In this document: positions 43,637-51,080 of the stretch, in pieces | Layout: every line of letters begins with the position of its first letter | Position numbering within the stretch: the first letter of the stretch is position 1 | Assembly (NCBI GenBank): GCA_910585595.1 | Contig: CAJUET010000014.1 | Coordinates: 1-53,169 of the forward strand | DNA: 53,169 nucleotides | Source: an uncultured Christensenella sp. | GTDB taxonomy: Bacteria > Bacillota > Clostridia > Christensenellales > Borkfalkiaceae | Reading direction: 5' to 3' | Position numbers and translations under genes: made by a program | The notes under the pieces: generated by a model | Told to the model about the DNA's origin: nothing | What the model saw: only the letters and a program-made list of their open reading frames with translations | The model's database searches: none

Positions 43637-43665
43637 ATTATATAGCAAATGTGCGCGTCCGTCAA
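43637..43665 (-). promoter_or_regulatory. SigA promoter of secD-secF
   Basis: TTGACG, 17-base spacer, TATAAT on the minus strand, about 70 bases before the secD ATG; the leader contains an imperfect CTCTTTT/AAAAGAG hairpin. Confidence 0.75.
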
Positions 43666-43698
43666 GCCGAAACGCAACACATTCTTATCTTTTTTAAT

Positions 43699-45006
43699 TT
43701 AATTTTGCCGTAATTTTCGCCTTGCTAGAACGTGCATGGCGCATTCGATGCGCTTTTTCATCATTGCACAGGTCATCTCATAGGGATCGTTGATATCGCC
43801 GTTATAGTGATAATTATTCGCGTTGCAGCCGCCTGAACAGATGAATTTTGCAAAACACCCGTCGCACTTCTTGCGCGTGAACAAACAGCTTTCGGCAAAT
43901 TTCCTGCGGATGTTCCCGTCGATCTTTCCCTCGAACACGTTGCCCATAATAAAATCTTTGTCGCCCGCAAACTGATGGCAAGGGTAAATATCCCCGTTCG
44001 GCACGACGGAAAAATATTCGTTCCCCGCCCCGCATGCCGAAACGCGCTTGGAAAGACAGGGTCCCCCCTCAATATCAATATTGAAGTGGAAGAACAAAAA
44101 GCCTTTGCCCTCCTCTTCGCGCCTGATATATTCTTCTGCAAGCGTCTCGTATTCTTGTTCGATTCGGGGAAGAAGTTCTTCCGTGATCTGCAAATCGGGA
44201 ATATCCGTAACGACCGGCTCCATCGAAATAGAGTCGAACCCGTTGTCTGCAAGGAATAGGACGTCCTTGGAGAAATCGGGGTTCTTCGCCGTAAAGGTGC
44301 CGCGCACATAATAGTGCTTGTCCCCGCGCGCCCGCACGAACTTCTTGATTTTATCGATCACGGCGTCAAAACTGCCCTTACCCGAAACCGTCTTTCTGAC
44401 CGCGTCGTGCACCTCGCGCCTTCCGTCGAGGGACAAAACGACGTTCTCCATTTCCTCGTTGAAAAAGCCGATGGTTTCGTCGTCCAGAAGCAGTCCGTTC
44501 GTCGTGGTCGTAAACAGAAATTTTTTGCCGCATTTCGCACCCTCTTCCTTGGCGTAGCGAACGGTATTTTTGACCGTTTCGAAATTCATTAAGGGTTCGC
44601 CGCCAAAAAAATCGACTTCGAGAACCTTACGGCTTCCGCTCTCGCGGAGAAGAAAATCGATCGCCGCCTTCGCCGTTTCAAAGCTCATCGTCTCGCGCAC
44701 CGAGTGATAAGCCCCCTCGTCCGCAAAGCAGTAGCGGCAACGTAAATTGCAGTCGTGGGAAACGTGCAGGCAGAGCGCCTTCGCCTCGTTGCTTTTCACG
44801 GGATAGGCTTTCGGCTCCTCTTTATACAACAGCCCCTCTTTCTTTAAACCTTCGATGTCGCGCAGCGCGTTTTTAAGTTCCTCATCGGAAACCTCCGTCG
44901 TATGCCCTTCAAGCACCTTCGCCGTTGCCGCGTCGCACTCGTGCAGGGATGCGCTTCCCGTATCGTAAATATAATAGTGATCGCGATAAGTAAATATATG
45001 CACCAT
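43699..45006 (-). CDS. SCIFF peptide radical SAM maturase
   Basis: This 435-residue radical SAM/SPASM enzyme installs thioether cross-links in the SCIFF ranthipeptide. A peptide-recognition N-terminal region is followed by CNLRCRYC near 87-94, GGEPLMN near 138, and SPASM cluster cysteines at the C terminus (CGAGNEY, CHQF, CLFTRKKCDGCFAKFICSGGC). The order maturase, SCIFF, TIGR04086-like protein, yajC, tgt is the one known in Clostridia. The ribosome site is weak compared with that of the precursor. Confidence 0.92.
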   Translation of the reverse strand: MVHIFTYRDHYYIYDTGSASLHECDAATAKVLEGHTTEVSDEELKNALRDIEGLKKEGLLYKEEPKAYPVKSNEAKALCLHVSHDCNLRCRYCFADEGAYHSVRETMSFETAKAAIDFLLRESGSRKVLEVDFFGGEPLMNFETVKNTVRYAKEEGAKCGKKFLFTTTTNGLLLDDETIGFFNEEMENVVLSLDGRREVHDAVRKTVSGKGSFDAVIDKIKKFVRARGDKHYYVRGTFTAKNPDFSKDVLFLADNGFDSISMEPVVTDIPDLQITEELLPRIEQEYETLAEEYIRREEEGKGFLFFHFNIDIEGGPCLSKRVSACGAGNEYFSVVPNGDIYPCHQFAGDKDFIMGNVFEGKIDGNIRRKFAESCLFTRKKCDGCFAKFICSGGCNANNYHYNGDINDPYEMTCAMMKKRIECAMHVLARRKLRQN

Positions 45007-45137
45007 ATCTCGCCGTCGCGGACCGCGCCGCCCTTTTGCGCGAACACAAAGAGCGCCTTGCTTTACCGCGCCTCCTCTTTCCGGAAAGACGCTTCGTCTG
45101 TTCCGAAATAACTTTTGTTTTCCTCTTAACGGAATAA

Positions 45138-45158
45138 GGGAGCAACGAAGTTGCTCCC
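45138..45158 (-). terminator. hairpin between SCIFF precursor and maturase
   Basis: Nine-bp stem GGGAGCAAC / GTTGCTCCC with a three-base loop, 19 bases after the precursor stop, followed on the minus strand by TTATT. It may lower maturase expression relative to its peptide substrate. No gene is visible in 45007-45176. Confidence 0.55.
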
Positions 45159-45176
45159 CGAAAATTTGAAATCCGC

Positions 45177-45332
45177 TTACTTGTTCTCTTCGATCTTAGC
45201 TTCCCTCGTTACGCGTTCGCAGGACTGGTTTCCTACGGTGCAACTCGTTTTGCAGGCGGACTGGCAAGTGCTTCTGCATTCGCCGCAGCCCGTTACTTTC
45301 TTTTCCTGAGGTTTTGCAATCGTCTTGATCAT
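45177..45332 (-). CDS. SCIFF ranthipeptide precursor (six-Cys-in-forty-five)
   Basis: This 51-residue peptide has six cysteines (16, 19, 23, 27, 31, 38) in GCGECRSTC, QSACKTSC and NQSC contexts, after a leader MIKTIAKPQEKKVTG. This matches the SCIFF family, the substrate of the maturase encoded next to it. The Thr/Ser residues between the Cys are the likely cross-link partners. AGGAG lies seven bases before the ATG. The gene has its own consensus-like promoter. Confidence 0.93.
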   Translation of the reverse strand: MIKTIAKPQEKKVTGCGECRSTCQSACKTSCTVGNQSCERVTREAKIEENK

Positions 45333-45358
45333 AACAGTGCTCCTATGATTTTTTCACT

Positions 45359-45387
45359 ATTATAATACGAATGCGGAATTTTTGCAA
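45359..45387 (-). promoter_or_regulatory. SigA promoter of the SCIFF gene
   Basis: TTGCAA, 17-base spacer, TATAAT on the minus strand, about 20 bases before the predicted leader and ribosome site. Confidence 0.75.
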
Positions 45388-45395
45388 GAGATTTT

Positions 45396-45776
45396 TTAAT
45401 CTTTTCTCAATTTTGCTCCGAGAAGTGCGCCCAAGCCCCCGCAAAGCGTGGAAAGAACGAGTTCGGGAAGGAACAAAAGATTCAGATGAAAGCCTCCTCC
45501 GATCGCGGCAAAGAGAAACATCGTTAAGAATACCGAAACAAATCCAGCTGCCAAGCCCTTGAAAAAGGCGCGTTCCTTTTTAATGCAGATCAGGGAAAAC
45601 ACAAATACCGCCAAACACTTCACGACCCAATTGATCGCCGTGATCACGATTTCCGAGGGCGTTGCGGCGCGAATGATAAGCGCAAAAATCGCCTCGAAAA
45701 ACAAACAGAATACTGCAGTGAGAAGCGCGGTTTTGATGAGTTCCCACGCCGCGCGTTTCCAAAAAGTTTTGTCCAT
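45396..45776 (-). CDS. TIGR04086-like four-TM membrane protein
   Basis: This 126-residue integral membrane protein has four hydrophobic segments (about 13-38, 43-63, 70-92, 97-120) and a basic end. A membrane protein of this type (TIGR04086) is the usual neighbour of SCIFF. A GTG at 45797 opens the frame, but CGGAGG lies inside and points to the ATG at 45776. Function unknown. Confidence 0.75.
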   Translation of the reverse strand: MDKTFWKRAAWELIKTALLTAVFCLFFEAIFALIIRAATPSEIVITAINWVVKCLAVFVFSLICIKKERAFFKGLAAGFVSVFLTMFLFAAIGGGFHLNLLFLPELVLSTLCGGLGALLGAKLRKD

Positions 45777-45813
45777 AAAAAACCTCCGCATAGTCACAAT
45801 ACACTATGCGGAG
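45777..45813 (-). terminator. terminator hairpin whose 3' arm contains the next gene's ribosome site
   Basis: On the minus strand an 11-bp stem (45803-45813 with 45784-45794) with an eight-base loop is followed by G and six Ts, then directly by the ATG at 45776. The 3' arm ends in CGGAG(G), the ribosome site of that ATG. The yajC stop is about 22 bases upstream. Confidence 0.7.
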
Positions 45814-45835
45814 ATTGTCCGAATTATGCTTTTGA

Positions 45836-46402
45836 TTATTCCGCGTCTTTTTCTGCGGTAGTCTCTTGCGGTTCCTCTTTCGCAGGCTCTTCCGCAGGAG
45901 CTTCATTATTCCGGGGCTCCTCCGTCTTTTCCTCCGCCGCGGGCTCTTCGCTCTTGACGTCGTCCGCCTTTGCAGACTTCGCCGCAGCTTCTTTTTCCAG
46001 ACGCTTTCTCTCTTCCGCCTCTTCGCGTGCGAGCTGCGTAGGACCCTTTGCGTCCGTCTGGGCGATGAGTTCTTTTTCGATTTTAATAAAGGAATACCCC
46101 GATTCCTCGCTACCCGTTTTGATAACGACCGTATTGTCGTCGCATACTTCCGTAACGATTCCGCATATACCGCCCGCCGTCTTTACCTTATGACCGGGCG
46201 CGATCGCTTCGAGCTGTTCCACATACTCTTTCTGCTTCTGTTTATTCTTTCTTCCCGAGAAGAAGAACCAGGCAAAGAGCAATACGACGATAACGCCGAG
46301 GACAACCCACATGACCCAGGACGGCATTCCGCCGCCTTTGTTCGTATCGCCTGCGCCTTCGTCCGCCAAAAGGTTCAGCACGCTTAAAAGTAACCGATTC
46401 AT
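45836..46402 (-). CDS. yajC: preprotein translocase subunit YajC with acidic tail
   Basis: This 188-residue protein has one TM at 28-48, then RKNKQKQKEYVEQLEAIAPGHKVKTAGGICGIV, the YajC core, to about residue 110. YajC associates with SecDF. The last ~65 residues are Glu/Ala/Pro/Lys-rich (KSEEPAAEEKTEEP and similar), roughly doubling the usual length. AGGAG lies eight bases before the ATG. Confidence 0.93.
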   Translation of the reverse strand: MNRLLLSVLNLLADEGAGDTNKGGGMPSWVMWVVLGVIVVLLFAWFFFSGRKNKQKQKEYVEQLEAIAPGHKVKTAGGICGIVTEVCDDNTVVIKTGSEESGYSFIKIEKELIAQTDAKGPTQLAREEAEERKRLEKEAAAKSAKADDVKSEEPAAEEKTEEPRNNEAPAEEPAKEEPQETTAEKDAE

Positions 46403-46426
46403 ACCTTAATCTCCTTATACCGTAAC

Positions 46427-46455
46427 ATGATAACTTAAATTCCAAAATTTGGCAA
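46427..46455 (-). promoter_or_regulatory. SigA promoter of yajC
   Basis: TTGCCA, 17-base spacer, TATCAT on the minus strand. An inverted repeat ATGAAGTTTT / AAAACTTCAT (46484-46493, 46507-46516) lies between tgt and this promoter and may weakly terminate tgt. Confidence 0.65.
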
Positions 46456-46525
46456 GTGATTTTAAGTTGATTTTTTCCCTTTCATGAAGTTTTCATACTT
46501 TTAAACAAAACTTCATTTGCGGTTT

Positions 46526-47650
46526 TCACCAATTTTCGCCGTTCAGGCAATAAAATTCTTTCACATAATCTTTCACATACCCACCCAGAATACTCTCGCG
46601 CAAACCCTTCATGAGCGAATGCAAATAGGCGATATTGTGAAGCGAAAGAAGCATTGCGCCCGCCATCTCGCCCACGTTCACAAGGTGCCGCAAATACGCC
46701 TTCGTGTAGTTTTTACAGCAATAGCAGTTGCAGTCGGGATCAAGGGGCGAAAAATCTTCCCTGTATTTTCCGTTGCGAACGACGATTTTCCCGCGGGAAG
46801 TGAGCGCCGTGCCGTTCCGCGCAACTCTTGTCGCGAGCACGCAATCGAACATATCCACGCCGCGAAGCGTTCCCTCTATCAGGCAGTCGGGCGAGCCCAC
46901 TCCCATTAAATAGCGCGGCACGTCGGAAGGAAGCCTGTCCTTTAAAAAATCGAGCAGTTCGTACATGAGCGGTTTTGGCTCGCCTACCGAAAGTCCGCCG
47001 ATCGCGATCCCGTGCTTTACGAAGGGCAGGGAACGCTTCAAACTCTCTGCCCGTAAATCTTTATACATATTCCCCTGCACGATTGGAAAGAGCGCCTGCG
47101 CGGGATCATTGTGCGCGCGGTAACAACGCTCCAACCACTTCGCCGTCCGCTCCATTGCTTTTTCCGCCTGTTCGTGCGTATAGCCGTACTCCGAACATTC
47201 GTCGAACGCCATAATAATATCCGAGCCGAGATTATGCTGAATTTCCATCGCCTTTTCGGGCGTGAACAGATGCTTGCTTCCGTCCACGTGGGAAGAGAAC
47301 TTTACACCCTCGTCCGTGATATTGTTTAAGGAAGAGAGCGAAAACACCTGAAAGCCGCCGCTGTCCGTAAGAATGGGTTTGTGCCAATTCATGAACTTAT
47401 GTAGCCCGCCCGCCTCTTTTATGAGCTTGTCGCCGGGGCGCATATATAAATGATAGGTGTTGGACAGTATGATCTGCGAACCGATCTCTTCAAGGTCTTT
47501 GGGAAACATTCCTTTGACCGTCGCCTGCGTGCCGACGGGCATATAGACGGGCGTTAAAATATCGCCGTGGGGCGTATGCAACACCCCCGCCCTCGCCCCC
47601 GTTTCGGGATCGGTTTTTTGAAGTTCGAAAGAAAAATAACGATTATTCAT
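46526..47650 (-). CDS. tgt: queuine tRNA-ribosyltransferase
   Basis: This 374-residue enzyme exchanges guanine 34 of certain tRNAs for a queuosine precursor. It has the substrate motif DSGGFQVFS near 95, the nucleophile block GVDMFDCVLATR near 265, and the zinc site CNCYCC with a later His (YLRHL). It follows queA. No ribosome site is visible at the ATG. Confidence 0.96.
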   Translation of the reverse strand: MNNRYFSFELQKTDPETGARAGVLHTPHGDILTPVYMPVGTQATVKGMFPKDLEEIGSQIILSNTYHLYMRPGDKLIKEAGGLHKFMNWHKPILTDSGGFQVFSLSSLNNITDEGVKFSSHVDGSKHLFTPEKAMEIQHNLGSDIIMAFDECSEYGYTHEQAEKAMERTAKWLERCYRAHNDPAQALFPIVQGNMYKDLRAESLKRSLPFVKHGIAIGGLSVGEPKPLMYELLDFLKDRLPSDVPRYLMGVGSPDCLIEGTLRGVDMFDCVLATRVARNGTALTSRGKIVVRNGKYREDFSPLDPDCNCYCCKNYTKAYLRHLVNVGEMAGAMLLSLHNIAYLHSLMKGLRESILGGYVKDYVKEFYCLNGENW

Positions 47651-47713
47651 AATATCAACATTGTATCCTTAGGCTCAGGTACACGACCGTGGCAAAACGC
47701 AGTATTGCGACGC

Positions 47714-48739
47714 TTATACAATCATCATAGCGTCGCCGAAGGAGAAGAAACGGTATCTCTCCTCAACTGCGGTCTTGTACACCTGTAAAATTTCTTCCCG
47801 TGAGCAGAGGCTCGACACAAGCATTAAAAGTGTGCTTTCGGGCAAGTGGAAATTCGTTATAAGCGCGTTCACGCATTTAAACTTGTAAGGCGGATATATA
47901 AAAATTTCGGTATCTCCTTTGCAGGGTGAAACAAAACCTGTTTCGTCCGCGACCGTCTCTAAGGTACGCACCGAAGTCGTACCCACGGCGATCACGCGCC
48001 GTCCCTCCCTCTTTGCACGGTTGATTTTTTCCGCCGCCTCCTCGCCGATCTCATAGTATTCGGAATGCATTTTATGCTCTAAAACGTTTTCGACCTTGAC
48101 GGGGCGGAAAGTGCCCAAGCCGACGTGCAGAAGCACTTCCGCAATCTCCACACCCTTCGCCTGAAGCTTATTCAAAAGTTCCGTCGTAAAGTGCAAGCCC
48201 GCCGTAGGGGCGGCTGCCGAGCCGTTCTCCCTGCAATACACCGTCTGATAACGCGTTTGGTCTTTGAGTTTTTCGTGAATATAGGGCGGAAGCGGCATCG
48301 TACCCGCGCGGGACAAAACGTCCTCGAACGCGCCCTCGTAAAAAAAGCGGACGTATCGCTCGCCCGAATCGGTAATACCCGTCACTTCAAGGGAAAGCTC
48401 TTCGTTTACGACGAGTCTCGTTCCGATTTTGCATTTTTTTCCCGGACGGACTAAAACTTCCCATTCGCCGAGATTGCGCCGCTTCAACAGAAGCACTTCT
48501 ACTCTTCCCCCGTTTGCGGTATGCGCGAACAGACGGGCGGGAAGCACCTTCGTGCGGTTGACGACAAGCAGATCCCCCGCTTTCAGATAGTCCGCAATAT
48601 CGCGGAAAATTTTGTGCTCGATTCTCTTTTCTTTTCTGTGATAAATTAAAAGCCGCGAAGAGTCGCGCGGCTCGGCAGGGGTCTGCGCGATCAGCTCCTC
48701 GGGCAGATCGTAATAAAAGTCACTCGTTTTCAGACTCAT
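47714..48739 (-). CDS. queA: S-adenosylmethionine:tRNA ribosyltransferase-isomerase QueA
   Basis: This 341-residue enzyme forms epoxyqueuosine on tRNA. It starts with DFYYDLPEELIAQTPAEPRDSSRLL, the family hallmark; AAPTAGLHFT and HVGLGTFRPV also fit. The ATG overlaps the ruvB stop (ATGA). It acts with tgt just downstream. Confidence 0.96.
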   Translation of the reverse strand: MSLKTSDFYYDLPEELIAQTPAEPRDSSRLLIYHRKEKRIEHKIFRDIADYLKAGDLLVVNRTKVLPARLFAHTANGGRVEVLLLKRRNLGEWEVLVRPGKKCKIGTRLVVNEELSLEVTGITDSGERYVRFFYEGAFEDVLSRAGTMPLPPYIHEKLKDQTRYQTVYCRENGSAAAPTAGLHFTTELLNKLQAKGVEIAEVLLHVGLGTFRPVKVENVLEHKMHSEYYEIGEEAAEKINRAKREGRRVIAVGTTSVRTLETVADETGFVSPCKGDTEIFIYPPYKFKCVNALITNFHLPESTLLMLVSSLCSREEILQVYKTAVEERYRFFSFGDAMMIV

Positions 48740-49788
48740 TCATCGCCCCCGAATAAGGATATCTGTTTTTTTGCGCTCTCGCTCATCTTCATGCCCATGT
48801 GTTCGTAAGCGTCTTTCAGGCAAACGCGTCCGCGCGGCGTGCGCGCGATAAAACCAAGCTGTAATAAATAGGGTTCGTAAACGTCCTCGATGGTATTCAC
48901 GTCTTCGTTGACGGTCGCGGCGAGCGTATCCAGCCCCGCGGGACCGCCGTTGAATTTTTCGATCAAAGCCCGCAACAGGTTGCGGTCGGTTTCGTCGAGC
49001 CCCAGCTCGTCGATTTCCATTTTGAGAAGAGCGCGGTTTGCGTCATTTTTTGTGATCGCCTTGCTCCCGGCAACGACGGAGAAGTCCGCCACACGTTTAA
49101 GTAATCTGTTCGCAATGCGCGGGGTTCCGCGTGAACGGCGGGCGATCTCGTAGGCGCCCTCCCGCTCGATCGCAATGCCGAGCGTGTTCGCCGACCGTTC
49201 CACGATTCTTTGAAGCTCCACGGGCGTGTACATATCGAGACGGCACAAGATCCCGAAGCGGTCGCGAAGGGGCGACGACAAAAGTCCCGCCCGCGTCGTC
49301 GCGCCGATCAGCGTAAACTTTTTGAGCGCAAAACGGATATTCCGCGCGCTCGGTCCCTTTCCCACGATAATATCGAGCGCATAGTCCTCCATTGCGGAAT
49401 AGAGTATCTCCTCCACCGTATGGTTAAGGCGATGGATTTCATCGATAAAGAGAACGTCCCCCTCGTTGAGGTTGGTCAGTATCGCAGCCAAATCGCCCGA
49501 GCGTTCGATTGCGGGTCCCGAAGTCAGCTTTATCTGCGTGCCCATGGTATTTGCGATAATATGCGCGAGCGTCGTTTTACCCAAGCCGGGAGGTCCGTAC
49601 AAAAGAACGTGATCGAGCGCTTCGCCGCGGCTCTTTGCCGCTTCCATGTAGACGGTAAGCAACTCCTTTACTTTGTCCTGTCCCACATAGTCCTTCATGA
49701 ACTTGGGGCGGAGAATATTTTCCTCTGCGTCAAAGTCGCTCTTCGTGCTCGTCAAGAGCCTTTCTTCGCCGTATTCGTCGTCAAGCAT
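48736..49788 (-). CDS. ruvB: Holliday junction branch migration helicase RuvB
   Basis: This 350-residue AAA+ motor has Walker A GPPGLGKTT near 65, Walker B FIDEIHRL near 117, sensor GATTRAGLLSSPLRDRFG, and the C-terminal winged helix (FIARTPRGR). It follows ruvA by about ten bases. Confidence 0.97.
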   Translation of the reverse strand: MLDDEYGEERLLTSTKSDFDAEENILRPKFMKDYVGQDKVKELLTVYMEAAKSRGEALDHVLLYGPPGLGKTTLAHIIANTMGTQIKLTSGPAIERSGDLAAILTNLNEGDVLFIDEIHRLNHTVEEILYSAMEDYALDIIVGKGPSARNIRFALKKFTLIGATTRAGLLSSPLRDRFGILCRLDMYTPVELQRIVERSANTLGIAIEREGAYEIARRSRGTPRIANRLLKRVADFSVVAGSKAITKNDANRALLKMEIDELGLDETDRNLLRALIEKFNGGPAGLDTLAATVNEDVNTIEDVYEPYLLQLGFIARTPRGRVCLKDAYEHMGMKMSESAKKQISLFGGDE

Positions 49789-49798
49789 ATGTTATCCC

Positions 49799-50407
49799 TC
49801 ACATTCCTTTGAGTGCCGCCGCAAGCATTTCTTCCACGCTCTTGGCGCCCGCTTCCCTCGCCCGATCCACGGCGCGCGCGCTCTCCTGCCGCGTAAATCC
49901 AAGCCCCATGAGCGCCGCGACCGCGTCTTCGTCCTCGCGGGAGGGCGCAATTCTCACGCTCTTGGGCGCAGGCTCGTTCGAGCCCTCCAAAATCTCGTCC
50001 GCGGATATTTTGCCGTGAAGCTCCAACACGATACGTTCGGCGGTCTTTTTGCCTAAGCCTTTCACCGCGCATAAGCGTTTGACGTCCGCAGTCGCAATCG
50101 CTTCCGTCAGCTCTTCGGGACGGAGCGACGACAAAACGCCGATCGCGCTCTTCGCCCCCACGCCCTGCACGGAAGTGAGGCGTAAAAAGAGCGCCTTCTC
50201 CCTGGGATCGCAAAACCCGTAGAGCGAAACGCCGTCCTCTTTGACTTGAAGGTAGGTGTATACTTCCCCCTCCTCACCCTTTTTTACACCCGAAAGACGG
50301 GAAAACGCCGCTCCCGAACAGACGACTTCGTAGCCTACTCCGTTCACGTCCAACAAAACGTAATCGGGCGAAAGACAGGCGACCTTTCCTCTTAAATATC
50401 CGATCAT
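49799..50407 (-). CDS. ruvA: Holliday junction branch migration protein RuvA
   Basis: This 202-residue protein has an N-terminal OB fold (MIGYLRGKVACLSPDYVLLDVNGVGYEV), tandem helix-hairpin-helix motifs (VQGVGAKSAIG, VKGLGKKTAERI), and a C-terminal three-helix domain (ALMGLGFTRQESARAV) that contacts RuvB. Confidence 0.96.
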   Translation of the reverse strand: MIGYLRGKVACLSPDYVLLDVNGVGYEVVCSGAAFSRLSGVKKGEEGEVYTYLQVKEDGVSLYGFCDPREKALFLRLTSVQGVGAKSAIGVLSSLRPEELTEAIATADVKRLCAVKGLGKKTAERIVLELHGKISADEILEGSNEPAPKSVRIAPSREDEDAVAALMGLGFTRQESARAVDRAREAGAKSVEEMLAAALKGM

Positions 50408-50410
50408 AAA

Positions 50411-50908
50411 TTACCTCACTCCGAAGAGATTTGCAAACCTGCTTGTAAAGGCATGGCACAGCGCAACGCCCAAGGCGTCCGCCGCGTCGTCGGGACGGGG
50501 AACGGATTTAAGCCGCAAGTGCGACGCGACTACTCTTTGCATCTGTCCCTTGTCCGCCTTACCGTAACCTGTGAGCGCCTGTTTGATCTGGTTGGGCGTA
50601 TATTCGAAAATTCTTCCGCAGCGCTTGTTGGCAGTCAAGAGCATGACCCCTCTCGCATGAGCGACGGCGATCCCCGTCGTAATGTTCTTCGAGAAAAACA
50701 GTTCCTCGAACGCCGCTTCTTCGGGCTTAAACTTATCGAAAAGCTGATTGACGCCCTCTTCGAGAATACACAGGCGCACCGCGAGATTTTCGTCTTTCGG
50801 CGTTTTGACTACGCCGTAATCGATCGGCGAACAATTTCCCCGTCCGTCCTTTTCGATCACCCCCCAGCCCATCGTACCGATGCCGGGGTCAAGCCCTAAA
50901 ATTATCAT
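50411..50908 (-). CDS. ruvC: crossover junction endodeoxyribonuclease RuvC
   Basis: This 165-residue Holliday junction resolvase has Asp7 in LGLDPG, Glu in AFEELFF near 69, and the late RPDDAADALGVALCH, giving the four acidic catalytic residues. It heads ruvC-ruvA-ruvB-queA-tgt. The ATG lies six bases after a perfect TATAAT and has no ribosome site. Confidence 0.96.
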   Translation of the reverse strand: MIILGLDPGIGTMGWGVIEKDGRGNCSPIDYGVVKTPKDENLAVRLCILEEGVNQLFDKFKPEEAAFEELFFSKNITTGIAVAHARGVMLLTANKRCGRIFEYTPNQIKQALTGYGKADKGQMQRVVASHLRLKSVPRPDDAADALGVALCHAFTSRFANLFGVR

Positions 50909-50914
50909 GTGTTA

Positions 50915-50943
50915 ATTATATCCGAACGAAAGTTTTCTGTCAA
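50915..50943 (-). promoter_or_regulatory. consensus promoter placing transcription start on the ruvC ATG
   Basis: Exact TTGACA, 17-base spacer, exact TATAAT on the minus strand; the -10 ends six bases before ATG, so the operon mRNA is predicted to be leaderless. Confidence 0.8.
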
Positions 50944-51024
50944 GAAAATTCGGTTTGATTTACAGAGCCTTATGTGCCAAACTCCTCCGCCGCTTATAGG
51001 AAAAAGCGAATCAGAAATAATCGC

Positions 51025-51053
51025 TTGCTTTTTTTACGAATAAAGTGTAAGAT
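51025..51053 (+). promoter_or_regulatory. probable promoter of argH-yggS
   Basis: TTGCTT, 17-base spacer, TAAGAT on the plus strand, about 28 bases before the argH ATG. Confidence 0.45.
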
Positions 51054-51080
51054 AATCGTTGAAAGCAAACGAGGTAATCT

